A DNA stretch of 64,000 nucleotides from Sclerodactyla briareus (lineage: Eukaryota; Echinodermata; Holothuroidea; Dendrochirotida; Sclerodactylidae): positions 62,001 through 126,000 of the forward strand of contig JAODTK010005761.1 of NCBI GenBank assembly GCA_026419785.1, given 5' to 3'. Shown here one piece after another: positions 39,301-45,399 of the stretch (within the stretch, counting starts at the first letter, position 1; each line of letters starts with the position of its first letter). A model generated the notes under the pieces. The model was not told the DNA's origin, ran no database searches, and saw only the letters and a program-made list of their open reading frames with translations. Made by a program: the position numbers and the translations under genes.

Positions 39301-42243
39301 AAAATTATTGATTAGGGCATCAGGCCTGATTTTTTTTTCAGAACTTTATTAGATTCGTCCTAAATATTAATAGCAAAGGTTGACCACTGCAGGGTGTTGT
39401 ATTAAAACGTAATTTGTGCTAGCGGCATGTATTGTAACTGTGCAAGCTTGCACCTCTGTTCCATGCAGTTAGTTGCCTGTGTGTATGGAGACTCAGAGCG
39501 AAACATAAGGTAAGTCAGTGTGATTGCTCTGCCAATCCATGTTAGGAGGCCGGTAGTGCTAATATCGGCCCGATTTGAATGTCCGATCTAGCATCGGTAG
39601 AGGCCCTAATTGTACATGAGAGCTTGCCTACTGGTTTTGACTTTGTACTGTTTCCATGTGTTCAAACCTTAAAATCATTTGGTTGGATTCAGGTCCACAT
39701 GTTCTTCATCTTTTTTTTCAGGTTATTCACCTGAATCACCCATTCCTGGCCTTTGTTTTTTTTTTCAGAATGAACTTTCGTTTCTTAATTGAGTGCCTCA
39801 ATTGTCGCCAATTTGAAATTGTGAAGTGGAGGTCCATCTCATACTTCCCAACTAGTGTTGACAAAGAATCTTTTTTAATCTCATATCTCGGGGGGAAAAC
39901 ACACTATCAAAAGAAGCCCCCTGAGAGCTACAGTTTCCAGGCTTAATATCTGATTACTGTTTCTGTGACAAACTGAGAAGCATAAGTGAAAGCTGCAACA
40001 GTTCGAACAGGCGAAGCTCATATGAAGCAATCAATGGATTTGATCAAACTTGATTGGGTAATTTACTTACGAGCCTCATGGTTCCATTCAAGGACAATAA
40101 CAGCCTCTGTGACCCTGGAAAGAAGAAACATTGATGCTTTATGGGGACAGTGAGTGATGTCAATTATAGCAATCATTTTCGGAACCCATATGCCAAAACA
40201 ATGGTTTTGATTTGATTTGAGTTATACGGTCGATTCCCGGAACCAAGTAGGGTCATCATGAAAGTTCTGGCGTATACATGTGAATGAGCACCCGCACAAA
40301 TGCATTCTCTCCTCGACAAGGGCTAGGATGTATAATGCAAGGTTGCTACAGTAACCCAATCACAAACTATCTGGGACCGCCTTTCATATTTCACCCGAAA
40401 GGAGGATCAATCAACTCCAGGACCTGACCCCTTTTTCAAGTTCAATGTGGACTGCTCACAGCAGACTCAAAAACTTATGCAAAGATCCTGTATATTCCTT
40501 ACTGCACAAAGGCTGGAAAGCCAAATCAACAAAGTCTGCTGCCATGCAGCCGAGCCCTGAGTGTAGCAGAACAAGGACCAAGCCCTTACTGGACCTGCCC
40601 CACCACCCACCTCTTCACCATCCGCCAGTGCAGATGAGATAGTAGTCTAGTGGAACATTTCTCACATGGAACTTTTCTGCATGGAGGACAGGTTACACTC
40701 AACCATATATCTCATGGTACAATTCCATGTTGTTTGGTGTTATGCCAAACCGTCCCGGACCTTTATCTCTTGGCTTAAGCAGCTGCCACGATAGTAAAAG
40801 ACATATTGCTATTTGCCAAACCATTTTTAATAGAATTTTTGATAGCGTGTTCCGCTCTAAACGGCAATTAGAAAACAAAGGGCATACATCGTCAATTAGT
40901 ACTTCCAAGTTCTTTTATACAGACACGTATTGAGGTGGTAGTTTGGTGGATTACAGTCCTGCCTGATCCACTGGACTACGGTAGCTCAAACTATACCCTG
41001 TTCTCCTTCTGCATCTGTTTTCAATTCAGAAATAATCTCTCCAAAGCGACTAACCACCAGGTTCAAACCATCTACAATGAAATCCTTTAATCGTGCTAGC
41101 ATTTATACAGAGCACCATCACAACACTTTTTAACTACTTGCTTTACTGTATCATCAATCATGATCCTAGATGACTCAATTACTGGGATATTTACCACATT
41201 TCAGAATCCTTGACTTGATGTAGGCAACCTTCCCCCTAATACCTCACTCACCTCTAATGCTGTCTCCAGTCTAGCCTGTTATCATGATTCGGTGAATGAC
41301 TGGATCGCTGGAATTCCCTGAGTTTTCATCCCTGTGGATGAGAGTGTTTAGGAAAAGTTAATCGAAGATCACTTTTCTAGTTTCTGATCTGCGCCATTTA
41401 CCTTGGGAATAATGGGAGAATGAAAGTTAAAATCAGTTATCCCATTGTGCAATTGAATTGTACGATCACCGTATCACAATATACTTGGAGGCCGGTTCCT
41501 GTTAACATACAGGGAGGTGCGACATTGGTTGCTGCTGGTTGGTGGTAGCCAGAAATCAACCTGGCCAACAGCACGCCACAACAAATTAGGTCTTGCCATC
41601 AAGCACGAAAAATCAAATTGATCATTTGACCCCTCAAAAGACAGTCATAATGGTTACATGATTAGGGCATGGCCTGCAATTGGACCTGAAATTTGGCAGC
41701 AAGTCCATGTTAACATCAGAGAACGGACACAAGAGCCTCCTTTCAAAGTACATTACTCTTGCAGATTACGACTTAGCAAGATCCACGGAATCTCTCCGTA
41801 TAACTCATCCCAGCTCACTGAGCTGCTGCTATTGTGGGCTCCACGTTGTAGAATGACGGCTCAAATCTCATACAGGGTTCCTGCAGATTCTGGGCCAATC
41901 AATTCCAGACTTTGCCATGAAGGGTTTCATGACCTTCTCTATGACATCTCACACAGCATCTCAACTGAACACAAAAAAGAGGCCAGAGCAGCAACAGCAA
42001 ACAGCTTGAGAAAGTGACATCTTTTCCATGACTGTTTATGTTATCGTTGTCATTACAGTTACTGTTATCAACGGGAGATCACGGACTGTCCATGACTATG
42101 GTTTTGAAAGCAACAGATTTCTTGCCAAGCAGTAAGAATAAGAAAATTACATCATCTCACCTCAAAGCTTCTAGGTCGATTACGGTCGCGATATTTCACT
42201 TTGAGCTCCATTTTCTCTACGCCAACTTCGTTGAAACATGGAC
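197..42243 (-). CDS. WDTC1: WDTC1/adipose-like gene, whole locus (13 exons placed)
   Basis: The gene encodes a WD40-TPR-WD40 protein. Family knowledge: WDTC1 (DCAF9) is a substrate receptor for CUL4-DDB1 E3 ligases and the orthologue of fly adipose, which limits fat storage. Visible in order are N-terminal WD blades (GSDD, VWDP, FWSAGEDG), a blade with GASDPYVRLYD, one with TYLTFSPSGHELL, a linker with SNGTTNGLHL, a TPR region, the Cys/His stretch HCNTTTDIKEANFFG, a final WD blade, and a conserved tail. The placed exons sum to about 1.98 kb, or about 659 codons, against roughly 677 residues in human WDTC1. The extreme N-terminus is not located. Most exons hold one single-base frameshift. The 4.4-kb tandem duplication at 30.7-39.5 kb duplicates two exons; I count one set. 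Confidence 0.88.
340..932 (-). other. WDTC1 intron with a two-unit direct repeat
   Basis: This 593-bp intron contains two adjacent diverged copies of a roughly 90-bp unit (about 521-608 and 609-702). Both contain 'atgcggtttctgcattt' preceded by a C-rich tract and 'gggactca'. I see nothing else in it. Confidence 0.6.
933..1124 (-). CDS. WDTC1: WDTC1-like exon: last WD40 blade
   Basis: The minus strand encodes GQYIMAGSDDGSFFIW, then KTTNIIRVLRGDDSIVNC and LQPHP. This is the most conserved WDTC1 segment (human YIVSGSDDGSFFIW and DESIVNCLQPHP). One base is missing after LQPHPR. In the next frame the exon continues FLLASSGIDPVIRLWSPRPE to a donor GAG|GTAATT at 927-932. The acceptor CATCAG ends at 1125. 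The exon takes up the split Ser codon left by the exon at 5,575 (AG|T). Confidence 0.92.
1600..2830. repeat. Degenerate tandem repeat: TGACCTTTGACC / acaatagggttcatgtac family
   Basis: About eight diverged units, spaced at roughly 85-270 bp, share 'caatagggttcatgtactc', 'agaaagctgcatactaaattt', 'accaagcattctgga', 'tgttaacaaggttttcagactt' and 'tgacctttgacctgacc'. Examples start near 1,618, 1,735, 2,008, 2,092, 2,225, 2,355, 2,540 and 2,700. It lies in a WDTC1 intron and encodes nothing convincing. Confidence 0.75.
2831..3387. other. Unassigned intronic sequence
   Basis: Intronic sequence between two repeat arrays. There is a 9-C run near 2,982-2,990. I see no exon or element. Confidence 0.5.
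3388..5392. repeat. ~2-kb minisatellite with a tRNA D-arm/A-box-like unit
   Basis: About 65 imperfect units of roughly 30-32 bp follow the pattern 'agagcagctcagtcggtagagctc' plus a variable 'gatactcc', 'tcgtctcc' or 'cggactcc'. The left part is dominated by 'gcctgagagctctcgtc' variants and the right part (from about 4,540) by 'gtcagtagagcttgatactcc'. A higher-order segment with repeated 'agtcagtgagcagctc' and 'cagccgctccgtcggtag' occurs near 4,880-4,950 and again near 5,125-5,200. Many units contain AGCTCAGTCGGTAGAGC or AGCTCAGTCAGTAGAGC, the D-arm/A-box sequence of common tRNAs. No B box was seen. The array lies in a WDTC1 intron about 180 bp from the exon at 5,575. Confidence 0.95.
5575..5763 (-). 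CDS. WDTC1: WDTC1-like exon: Ser/Asp-rich linker and HCNTTTDIKEANFFG motif
   Basis: The reading starts with a split codon in phase with the upstream exon and runs RSGDSDSDRGAAAPSVEF, a polar linker, to RAHDYQDRFC. After one missing G it gives HCNTTTDIKEANFFG, identical to the human segment after RYCG. The donor GGCAG|GTGAAA lies at 5,570-5,574 and the acceptor TTAACAG at 5,764-5,770. The linker fits the family's region of low conservation before the last WD blade. Confidence 0.9.
5764..10222 (-). other. WDTC1 intron, 4.5 kb, no recognised element
   Basis: This long intron holds a T-run (7,537-7,557) and scattered short low-complexity tracts. I found no exon, RNA gene or clear transposon. All open frames here are short and show no family resemblance. 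Confidence 0.5.
10223..10450 (-). CDS. WDTC1: WDTC1-like exon: TPR region, second half
   Basis: The minus strand encodes DGDLYAAVRDC, SALQLDPSHRKAH, RLAR, QLELAWVKEARDCL and FKDKFPEYTKYKECKALDMD, with several single-base slips. These align with human DGDHYDALRDCLKA, LNPCHLKAHFRLARC, ALECL and FKGKFPEQ. The exon ends AAA AGT G|GTAAGC (donor 10,217-10,222) and joins in phase to the exon at 5,763. The acceptor side reads CCACGGGACGG, so the expected AG has probably lost its A. The upstream exon ends in TG, giving Trp-Asp across the junction (family KRKWDGDH). Confidence 0.87.
10451..11526 (-). other. WDTC1 intron with no recognised element
   Basis: An open frame of 128 codons on the minus strand near 10,811-11,197 resembles no family I know, and it is interrupted in the neighbouring frames. 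A short A-box-like stretch, 'ttagctctgtcagtggagc', lies near 10,856-10,874 without a partner B box. Confidence 0.45.
11527..11700 (-). CDS. WDTC1: WDTC1-like exon: TPR region, first half
   Basis: The minus strand encodes RNKPLSVRAELLKLEANKFY, then DYTAAIRLYNQAIYISPHSA and AAFMKRRW. This is a classic TPR helix pair (human QANEAF, QLYSKAVQRAPH, RAAAYMKRKW). A small slip occurs around the expected LYGNRA. The acceptor CCGACAG lies at 11,701-11,707 and the donor TG|GTGAGT at 11,521-11,526. The first codon is completed from AG at the end of the exon at 13,124, and the last codon (Trp) by the exon at 10,450. Confidence 0.9.
11701..13123 (-). other. WDTC1 intron with no recognised element
   Basis: A+T-rich intronic sequence. 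I saw no repeat family, RNA gene or exon. Confidence 0.45.
13124..13286 (-). CDS. WDTC1: WDTC1-like exon: Asn/Ser-rich linker between WD and TPR parts
   Basis: The minus strand encodes AEVLSSNGTTNGLHLVHSNG and then FHRMSASNLPSGPSISK, with no frameshift. It corresponds to the human linker NGVSNGLHLHSNGF. The acceptor is TTTGTAG at 13,287-13,293 and the donor CAG|GTAAAT at 13,118-13,123. The exon ends in phase 2 and joins correctly to the TPR exon at 11,700. Its start phase disagrees by one base with the end of the exon at 14,309, which implies one more indel. Confidence 0.9.
13287..14308 (-). other. WDTC1 intron with no recognised element
   Basis: About 1 kb without any element or exon that I can identify. 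Confidence 0.45.
14309..14524 (-). CDS. WDTC1: WDTC1-like exon: WD blade with TYLTFSPSGHELLVN
   Basis: The start reads (G)GQLPAKV, matching human GHLPVKL. The frame is then lost in a 14-C tract (14,472-14,485 as G on the plus strand) and resumes as AVTYLTFSPSGHELLVNIGG and EQVYLFDVT, nearly identical to the family. A second slip precedes RRPKLYKL. The exon ends VVKK|GTATGTT (donor 14,304-14,308). The acceptor TTGCTCAG ends at 14,525. The split Gly codon agrees with the G left by the exon at 16,780. Confidence 0.9.
14525..16779 (-). other. WDTC1 intron with TGACC-type diverged repeats
   Basis: Between about 14,640 and 15,110 are diverged units with 'attatgcaaatta', 'gaatgacctccagtgac' and 'ggaccagaggcaaatcacatccaccaa', a family also seen near 25.3-25.6, 32.7-33.0 and 37.0-37.4 kb. 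The rest of the intron holds nothing I recognise. Confidence 0.5.
16780..16945 (-). CDS. WDTC1: WDTC1-like exon: WD blade with GASDPYVRLYD
   Basis: The minus strand encodes (V)GASDPYVRLYDMRM (human VGASGPFVRLYDIRM), then SPHDVTSHTGVSRSP. One frameshift follows after PNS. It ends CVQYFIAG, matching human AAQYYVAG. The acceptor TTTTTGCAG ends at 16,946 and the donor CTG|GTATGT lies at 16,774-16,779. Both split codons agree with the neighbouring exons: G|TT upstream and G|GT downstream. Confidence 0.92.
16895..17325. repeat. ~217-bp tandem duplication including the 5' part of a WDTC1 exon
   Basis: Unit 1 (about 16,895-17,111) and unit 2 (about 17,112-17,325) share long identical stretches such as 'gatgtgagattccaattgac' and 'ttgtttgacaatgttttgcc'. 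Unit 1 includes the acceptor and first codons of the GASDPYVRLYD exon. Unit 2 carries a damaged copy that keeps the acceptor but lacks 13 bases. Confidence 0.9.
17112..17155 (-). pseudogene. Broken duplicate of the WDTC1 GASDPYVRLYD exon start
   Basis: This part of the 217-bp duplication keeps an acceptor-like GGCAG and the bases for the start and end of the exon fragment. It has lost 13 bp that encode the PYVRL part, and it has no 3' half or donor. It could act only as a cryptic splice acceptor. Confidence 0.7.
17979..18401. mobile_element. Foldback MITE with TTAA ends (423 bp)
   Basis: The left end reads TTAAAGGGAAATTCCAGC and the right end reads GCTGGAATTGTCCTTTAA, which are inverted copies. 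Inner arms also pair: 'catagcatgttcggtt' on the left and 'aaccgaacatgctatg' on the right. TTAA at both ends is typical of piggyBac-type target duplication. There is no coding capacity. It lies in a WDTC1 intron. Confidence 0.85.
18540..18660 (-). CDS. WDTC1: WDTC1-like exon: VVVNLNAYIGRHAECKCLAVN
   Basis: The minus strand encodes DAHNCSERCNNVVVNLNAY, then GRHAECKCLAVN and PEQLA, without a frameshift. This matches human SEVLIDLTEYCGQLVEAKC followed by LTVN and CLAV. The acceptor is GATCTCAG, ending at 18,661. The donor is GCAG|GTACAG at 18,534-18,539. The split Val codon continues in the exon at 16,945. The join to the next exon upstream lacks the family's QYDLRE, so a small exon may be missing. 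Confidence 0.9.
19315..19450 (+). mobile_element. CR1-like LINE 3' end fragment
   Basis: The plus strand reads EWNSLPAEVVLSEIVDAFKN, the conserved end of CR1/Jockey-type reverse transcriptase ORFs (WNsLP..vV.a.svn.FK). The copy is truncated on its 5' side. Confidence 0.75.
19790..20330 (-). pseudogene. Relic of a transposase-like protein
   Basis: In shifting minus-strand frames I read IPFAFKLDETTTS, KKQYDGHMQYCSKKEERVV, KYLLHIGM, FEKKLAANLEGEI and SCSLLHVHNAF. These resemble a repetitive, transposase-like protein family of marine invertebrates with the pattern FKLDETTTS, a KKQ-D segment, LLHLGMDGPN and LHPVH. I cannot name its superfamily with confidence. Similar broken coding may continue to about 21.0 kb. 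Frameshifts and stops show that it is dead or badly sequenced. Confidence 0.45.
21735..21826. repeat. Short inverted repeat (hairpin)
   Basis: Arms of about 22 bp, 'acaattccccaccggacaat' and 'attgtccgggtgggaagttg', are inverted with about 48 bp between them. It resembles a tiny foldback element. No target duplication is evident. Confidence 0.6.
21900..22470. repeat. Diverged 'cctgaacaccc' tandem repeat
   Basis: Several degenerate units of about 120-150 bp carry 'gaccccaaa', 'cctgaacacccca' and 'agtcagtgat'. The same family appears at about 30.5-31.2 kb and in its duplicate near 35.2-35.7 kb. Confidence 0.55.
22540..23660 (+). mobile_element. 5'-truncated LINE: reverse transcriptase C-terminus
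   Basis: Plus-strand frames give FTYLGSTVTSNLSLDTEIDK, RIAKAAA, LQVYTACILSTLLYGSESWT, HLRCLRRIMSITWQDRVTN, IPKDLLYGE, GRPALRYKAVCKRDLK and a final C-x-H-type finger (DCHARIGLLSHTRRC). This is the standard C-terminus of a widespread non-LTR family whose 3' end carries 'accattgtctctcgagac'. The residues given are read through several single-base slips, and the exact clade is not assigned. The fragment starts inside the RT domain. Confidence 0.85.
23761..24615. mobile_element. GC-rich inverted-repeat element, TTAA type, copy 1
   Basis: Inverted ends carry 'gcgtttcc(c)atg(g)cacgcgggcgggcggg'. The right end reads 'cgcgtgcatggaaacgcagcTTAA' and the left end 'TAAAgccgcgtttccc', so TTAA is intact only on the right. 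Extended GGGC/CCCG subterminal tracts occur on both sides. The A+T-rich interior with 'aataataataac' has no coding capacity. About 855 bp. It is homologous to 54,033-55,654. Confidence 0.8.
25300..25610. repeat. Diverged TGACCTTTGA repeat
   Basis: Contains 'aaatgacctttgatgaccttgac', 'ggacctttgacccacc' and 'aaattatgcaattagacacc'. It belongs to the same family as the repeats in other introns. Confidence 0.5.
26850..27420 (+). pseudogene. CR1-like ORF: esterase block I joined to endonuclease
   Basis: LLVGDSIVPGMW carries the GDS nucleophile block of SGNH/GDSL hydrolases. The rest of the esterase seems deleted, because endonuclease-like sequence (LPILAMN, LLNNDISTANVHLPGF) starts within about 150 bp. 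Near 27.23-27.34 kb the frames give FRLTPSGSPSSLLV and PPNSSEDN, typical of the EN segment that ends in GVVYRPPN. Stops and slips show that it is inactive as written. Confidence 0.65.
28300..29110 (+). pseudogene. CR1-like reverse transcriptase domain
   Basis: Residues are VKEKLQNLKSDEAPGPG (RT entry), KGKRSLPCNYRPVRLT, FLDFQKAFDKVPHERL, and then EGSIDSRVKTFADDTT, which carries the catalytic FADD. The expected PQGSVLGPLLF region is readable only across frame slips (GSVFLGR/GPLPGFL). The domain order is normal for the CR1/Jockey group. Confidence 0.85.
29110..29940 (+). pseudogene. CR1-like RT thumb and C-terminal region
   Basis: Contains DLDNFPKWSSDWQMFFNVDR, then a poly-A-interrupted LGFVFDSSLKPS, VRPHTRVF, KGQEAGYLRNVHRRPPRMI, LNNLSYEADLRR, KLRGKRCRMGHFVNFSFSER and VVNEWNCLPVYVV. 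These are the usual conserved blocks downstream of the RT core. An A-run (29,273-29,289) and a G-run (about 29,409-29,420) interrupt the frame. Confidence 0.85.
30530..31200. repeat. Diverged 'cctgaacaccc' / 'gggccc' repeat
   Basis: Units share 'gaccatcattatgacc', 'gcactgtg', 'tttgtaggag', 'gttccaaaaattcctgaacaccc' and 'attgcccctctaatgactttgacctt'. The part from about 30,718 is repeated in the second copy of the 4.4-kb duplication. Confidence 0.55.
31739..31933 (-). CDS. WDTC1: WDTC1-like exon (copy 1): KVHVH and FWSAG blade
   Basis: The start reads FLPN after an acceptor TTCCAG (31,934-31,939), followed by CKVHVHS, HVGRV and VIFWSAG in broken frames. The human counterparts are FLPH, SKVHVHD, HTNRVKR and NTFWSAAEDG. 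The donor is GAG|GTAGGG. The frames are more damaged than in copy 2 at 36,152-36,337, but each copy preserves bases missing from the other (for example CCA in FLPN). Confidence 0.8.
31940..33803 (-). other. WDTC1 intron (copy 1)
   Basis: Holds diverged TGACC/'attatgcaaatta' units (about 32.7-33.0 kb). It has no exon. The same sequence recurs in copy 2. Confidence 0.5.
33804..33920 (-). CDS. WDTC1: WDTC1-like exon (copy 1): LLASGSDD blade
   Basis: The acceptor CCTCCAG ends at 33,921 and the donor AAA|GTGAGT lies at 33,798-33,803. In broken frames it encodes LLASGSD and VWDPMRTQSEMFPEG, against human LLASGSDD and TIVWDP. It duplicates the exon at 38,165-38,274. Confidence 0.82.
33921..36151 (-). 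other. Sequence between duplicated WDTC1 exons, spanning the duplication junction
   Basis: No exon was found. The junction of the two 4.4-kb copies lies at about 35,173/35,174. A 9-T run occurs near 34,985-34,994. Confidence 0.5.
36152..36337 (-). CDS. WDTC1: WDTC1-like exon (copy 2): VTGAGDCKV and FWSAGEDG blade
   Basis: After the acceptor TTCTTCCAG (ending at 36,338) the exon reads LTNSNDSSIVTGAGDCKV (human ILITGAADSKVHVHD). It continues HVGRVKRIATAPNVP, then FWSAGEDGNVR across a slip (human RVKRIATAP, FWSAAEDGLIR). The donor is AGG|GTAGGAC at 36,145-36,151. The phase-0 end fits the phase-0 start of the exon at 18,660. This is the better-preserved copy for the blade after HVGRVKR. Confidence 0.88.
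36338..38164 (-). other. WDTC1 intron (copy 2)
   Basis: A collinear copy of 31,940-33,803. It includes the longest open frame of the window (37,385-37,900, plus strand), which resembles no family. There are 12 T in a row near 37,764-37,775. Confidence 0.5.
38165..38274 (-). CDS. WDTC1: WDTC1-like exon (copy 2): LLASGSDDYMLMVWDP blade
   Basis: The minus strand gives LLASGSDDYMLM, VWDP, ETKSEMFPDGTNHHVTFSVK with two one-base slips. This matches human LLASGSDD, IVWDP, and GHTANIFSVK. The acceptor CTCCCAG ends at 38,275 and the donor AAA|GTGAAG lies at 38,159-38,164. SVK then joins the FLPN start of the next exon, as in the family (FSVKFLP). Confidence 0.9.
38275..40070 (-). other. WDTC1 intron with the right end of the tandem duplication
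   Basis: The stretch from 39,506 to 40,070 lies outside the duplication and shows nothing I recognise. Confidence 0.45.
40071..40114 (-). CDS. WDTC1: WDTC1-like exon: GHRGC...LEWNHEA, start of first WD blade
   Basis: A 44-bp exon has the acceptor TTTCCAG (40,115-40,121) and the donor CTC|GTAAGT (40,065-40,070). One frame starts GHRGC and another gives VIVLEWNHEA. Together they match human GHSGCVNCLEWNEKG, which directly precedes LLASGSDD. The short length and two or three indels lower confidence, but position and order are right. Confidence 0.7.
40115..42199 (-). other. WDTC1 intron with no recognised element
   Basis: An open frame of 119 codons on the plus strand (41,658-42,017) has no recognisable family. 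I see no repeats of note. Confidence 0.4.
42200..42243 (-). CDS. Possible WDTC1-like upstream exon
   Basis: A 44-bp stretch has an acceptor TTTTTGCAG (ending at 42,244) and a possible donor AAA|GTGAAA (42,194-42,199). Frames give VHVSTKLA and GVEKMELK. These could correspond to human YHVTD and LGLEAELQ just before GHSGC. The match is short and needs a frameshift. It could be chance. Confidence 0.35.
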
Positions 42244-42999
42244 CTGCAAAAAAGAGTTGACGAATATGTTTGTTTTTTAATTATCCTGTGATACCTGACT
42301 TGTGCTGCCATATACCGGATCGAAAAAGGAGCCAACACCATCCATGAGCTACTCTCCCAAAAAATAACTCATGGGTCAGGCAGTTGTCGGGACATAGGAG
42401 CTATTTTAGTGACACAAGGGCGTATCATCAATCGAACGTGTCTCATTAAAAAATGGATTTTAAGAAGGGAACGACAACCAAGGTCTTGTTTCTATGCGAT
42501 GAAAGCAAAGTAAAACTGACAAGCCATAGCATTCTCTTGATAGAAATGAGAGAGGCTATATTGGGTTTTCCAGAAATTGAGCAGAAACCAGGAGCTATTT
42601 TTGAATCGCGAGTAAAAGCCCCTGAACTCCCATTTATTTTGTACCATGCATCATATAAATGTTTCTGAAAGAGAGAGAGGCAGAGGCTTCGAAATTGAGA
42701 GGTAATGACGCCACTGGGATTAGAATGGCAGACTATTGCTCACGTTAAAGCGCCAACCGATAGAGCTATAAGCCAACTGTCTCAACACATTGTCTTACAA
42801 GAGGGCAGATCAGCGTGTGAACTAGGGAATTTTAATAGCCTACATACCCATGACAGCTCTTTTAAGATGGTTGTCCAGAACACAAACAATTTCTTTTTCT
42901 GGACAGATTGAATGTTTCAATTCCAACCATGCTCAAATAGTTTAGTTCGTGAAAAAGTGGCAGGAAGGACAAAATCCCCATGAAAGACCCCGAACCACA

Positions 43000-44600
43000 A
43001 CATCCCAAAAGCGAAGAACAACCCAGAGCTCAAAGAACAATGTGCCCAAAATTTTGAAACATAAATCACTACTGTTCTTGAATGCATTCACACTCTTAGA
43101 CAGAACAACCTCTTCAGAAAGGCTATTCAACTCATCAAAACTCTATGGGAGAAGAAATATTCCCGAATGTCCAATCTACAGAGGCACATGAAGCTATGAG
43201 TGATGACCCCCATGGTGGTCACTTTGGAAAACGCCAAAGGAATAGGGAACGAAAAGGACCCTCGAAACCATGGAAGACTTTTAAAAACCCTAATCAAAAT
43301 CACCACGAATTGTCTCCGTTCCACGAGGTTAAACCGAGGTAAATCTCTGATAGATTGAATGTATCGTGTCCTACACTGAAGTTTCCAATTACCTGCCTTG
43401 TCTTTCAAGAAACATGGATTCCCTAAAGAATAATACAGGTGGGTATCACCAGCTGACAACATAAACAACCTGAAAACAATATCTTATCGAGGAAAATGAA
43501 GTGAAGTCTAATCAAGTAATGAATCCAGTTACCTTCTCGCGCTTCAGCACACCCTGATAGAAGGTCTAAAGAAAGCATCAAAATGAACACCGAGATCCTT
43601 TTCTAAAATCATCTGTTGAAGATTTTGCCCATTCAACTTTAAAGAAGCGCTGGGATTGTGGAAACCAACATGCATAACTTTGCACTTATCGGCATTGAAA
43701 AACATTTGCCATCGAAAGACCATTTGTAGATTATATCAAGATCCCTTTGGACAATTGCAACGTCATCGTTCGAAGCAAACCCCCCCGATACACATGTATC
43801 GTCCGCAAACTCTTTAACTCTGGAATGCACCAAATCTTCCAGAAGCGTCAACATATGCCATAAGAAGTAATAGCCCAAGAAACGATCCTTGGGGAACACA
43901 CCACTGGTGGCTTTTTGCCACGGAATGCATAATGCCCATGATGACAACTCGTTGTTCCCTATTTGAGGACCACTGGCGAATCCACTCAGGACATTCCCCT
44001 TAATGCCAAAACTTTTCAATTTTAAGCAAGAGACGCCATTAGGAAACGCTTATCAATTTAAAGCTTTTTGGAATTCTAGGAAAAATTAATCACATCACTG
44101 CCGTTGGGTCAATGCAACTAGTAACATCTTCCCTGAATTCTGAGAGATTAGTCAAACAGGATGATTTTTCCTGAAACATGCTGCTAACCCCGGATCAGAC
44201 ATACTCATCAAAAAAAATTGCCAATATGAATCACGAATGATTTATTCTATACCCCTTTCAGACAACAGCGAGTAAGACTCAACGCACTGGCCTGTAATTA
44301 ACAAGGACAGAGACCGGTTCCTTTCTTGAAAATGGAGAAACATTTGCTCTCCTCCAATCATCCTGTACAACACCTTCTTGCAAGGTTTTATTGAAAATAA
44401 TTGCTAATGGAACAGACAACTGGTCGGCAAAAGATTTCAACAAGAAGGGGTAACTCCAACAGGACCAGCAGCCATACCACTTTTGAGCTTCAGTAGTTTC
44501 TCCTTTATCACATCAGATGAACATACTATATTACCAATAGTATCATGAGGCACACCTACCAAGGTCATTGAAATTATCCGAGTTTTCCTCAGTGAATACC
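43000..44600 (-). pseudogene. CR1-like reverse transcriptase
   Basis: Residues are IKEKLLKLKSGMAAGPVGVT, LSVPLAIIFNKTLQEGVVQD, DW, later LEFQKALN, GVFPKDRFLGYYF, LLEDLVHSRVKEFADDTCVS, DDVAIVQRDLDIIYKWS and finally NGKCFSMPISAKLCML-like thumb sequence. FADD is the catalytic block. Many frame slips and stops are present. Confidence 0.82.
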
Positions 44601-45399
44601 GCCGAAAAATAGCTATTAGGAACGCTAGCCATCTCTTGACTATTGCTGGTTGTATTACCTGAATCGGACTTTAACAGTGGACCAATGCTGTCCTTCCCTT
44701 TCTGCTTCAGTTTCTGCTTCCCCCTATTACATAAGAGGCTAAGGCACGCTATTACCTTTCACATTAGAGCATATCTCCTCTCCGAAGGTCGAGCTTAGCA
44801 CCTAGCCTCTGCTGAACTTTGAAACATCTAAATCAGACAAAGAACCAATAGAACAATAAAGTCGCCAAAGATGTCTCTTACGTTAACGTCCAGAAACACC
44901 CCCTTTTCATCCAAAAGGCCCTTTTGTTCTCAATGCGACGCTTTTTCCAAGGAACATGAACTTCCATTAACTCTACTTGCCAAAGAAACCCTCCCAGGAG
45001 TCATCAGCAGTCAAATTTCCTAAGAAATTAGACCACTCTACATTACTGAAAAACCCAGAAATGCCATCCAGATCGGCCCTCGAGAAACAAGGAACAAGCT
45101 CAACGCTCTGTGGAATATTGACAGAACAAGCCACGTCGAAAGCAATAATATCGTGATCACTTGCAAACCAAGTTTATCGAAACTCTCTACATTCTCCACG
45201 AAAACCTGGATCCCTACTTCAGAACTTAATCTAAGATATTATGCTTCCTGGGGGTAGGAAAAGAACATCGGCAAAGGAAACAGTCTTGGGTACATACTAA
45301 AAAAAGTCAAACCCATGCTACCACTACTACCTTTGACCAAGACATATCTGGATAATTGAAATCACCCATAATACTTGTTTGTATGCCTTTCGGAGACTT

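Larger units (their letters stand above)
35174..39505. repeat. Tandem 4.4-kb duplication, copy 2
   Basis: Direct head-to-tail copy of 30,718-35,173. It starts 'gttatgttgggcccgagg' and ends near 'tgcctgtgtgtatggagactc'. The density of one-base indels is what unpolished long reads give. Confidence 0.9.

Noticed and set aside
42168-42243. Longer version of the upstream exon ending RDRNRPRSFE
   Set aside because: The peptide after MELK does not resemble WDTC1. The shorter exon ending at AAA|GTGAAA fits better, and even that is uncertain.
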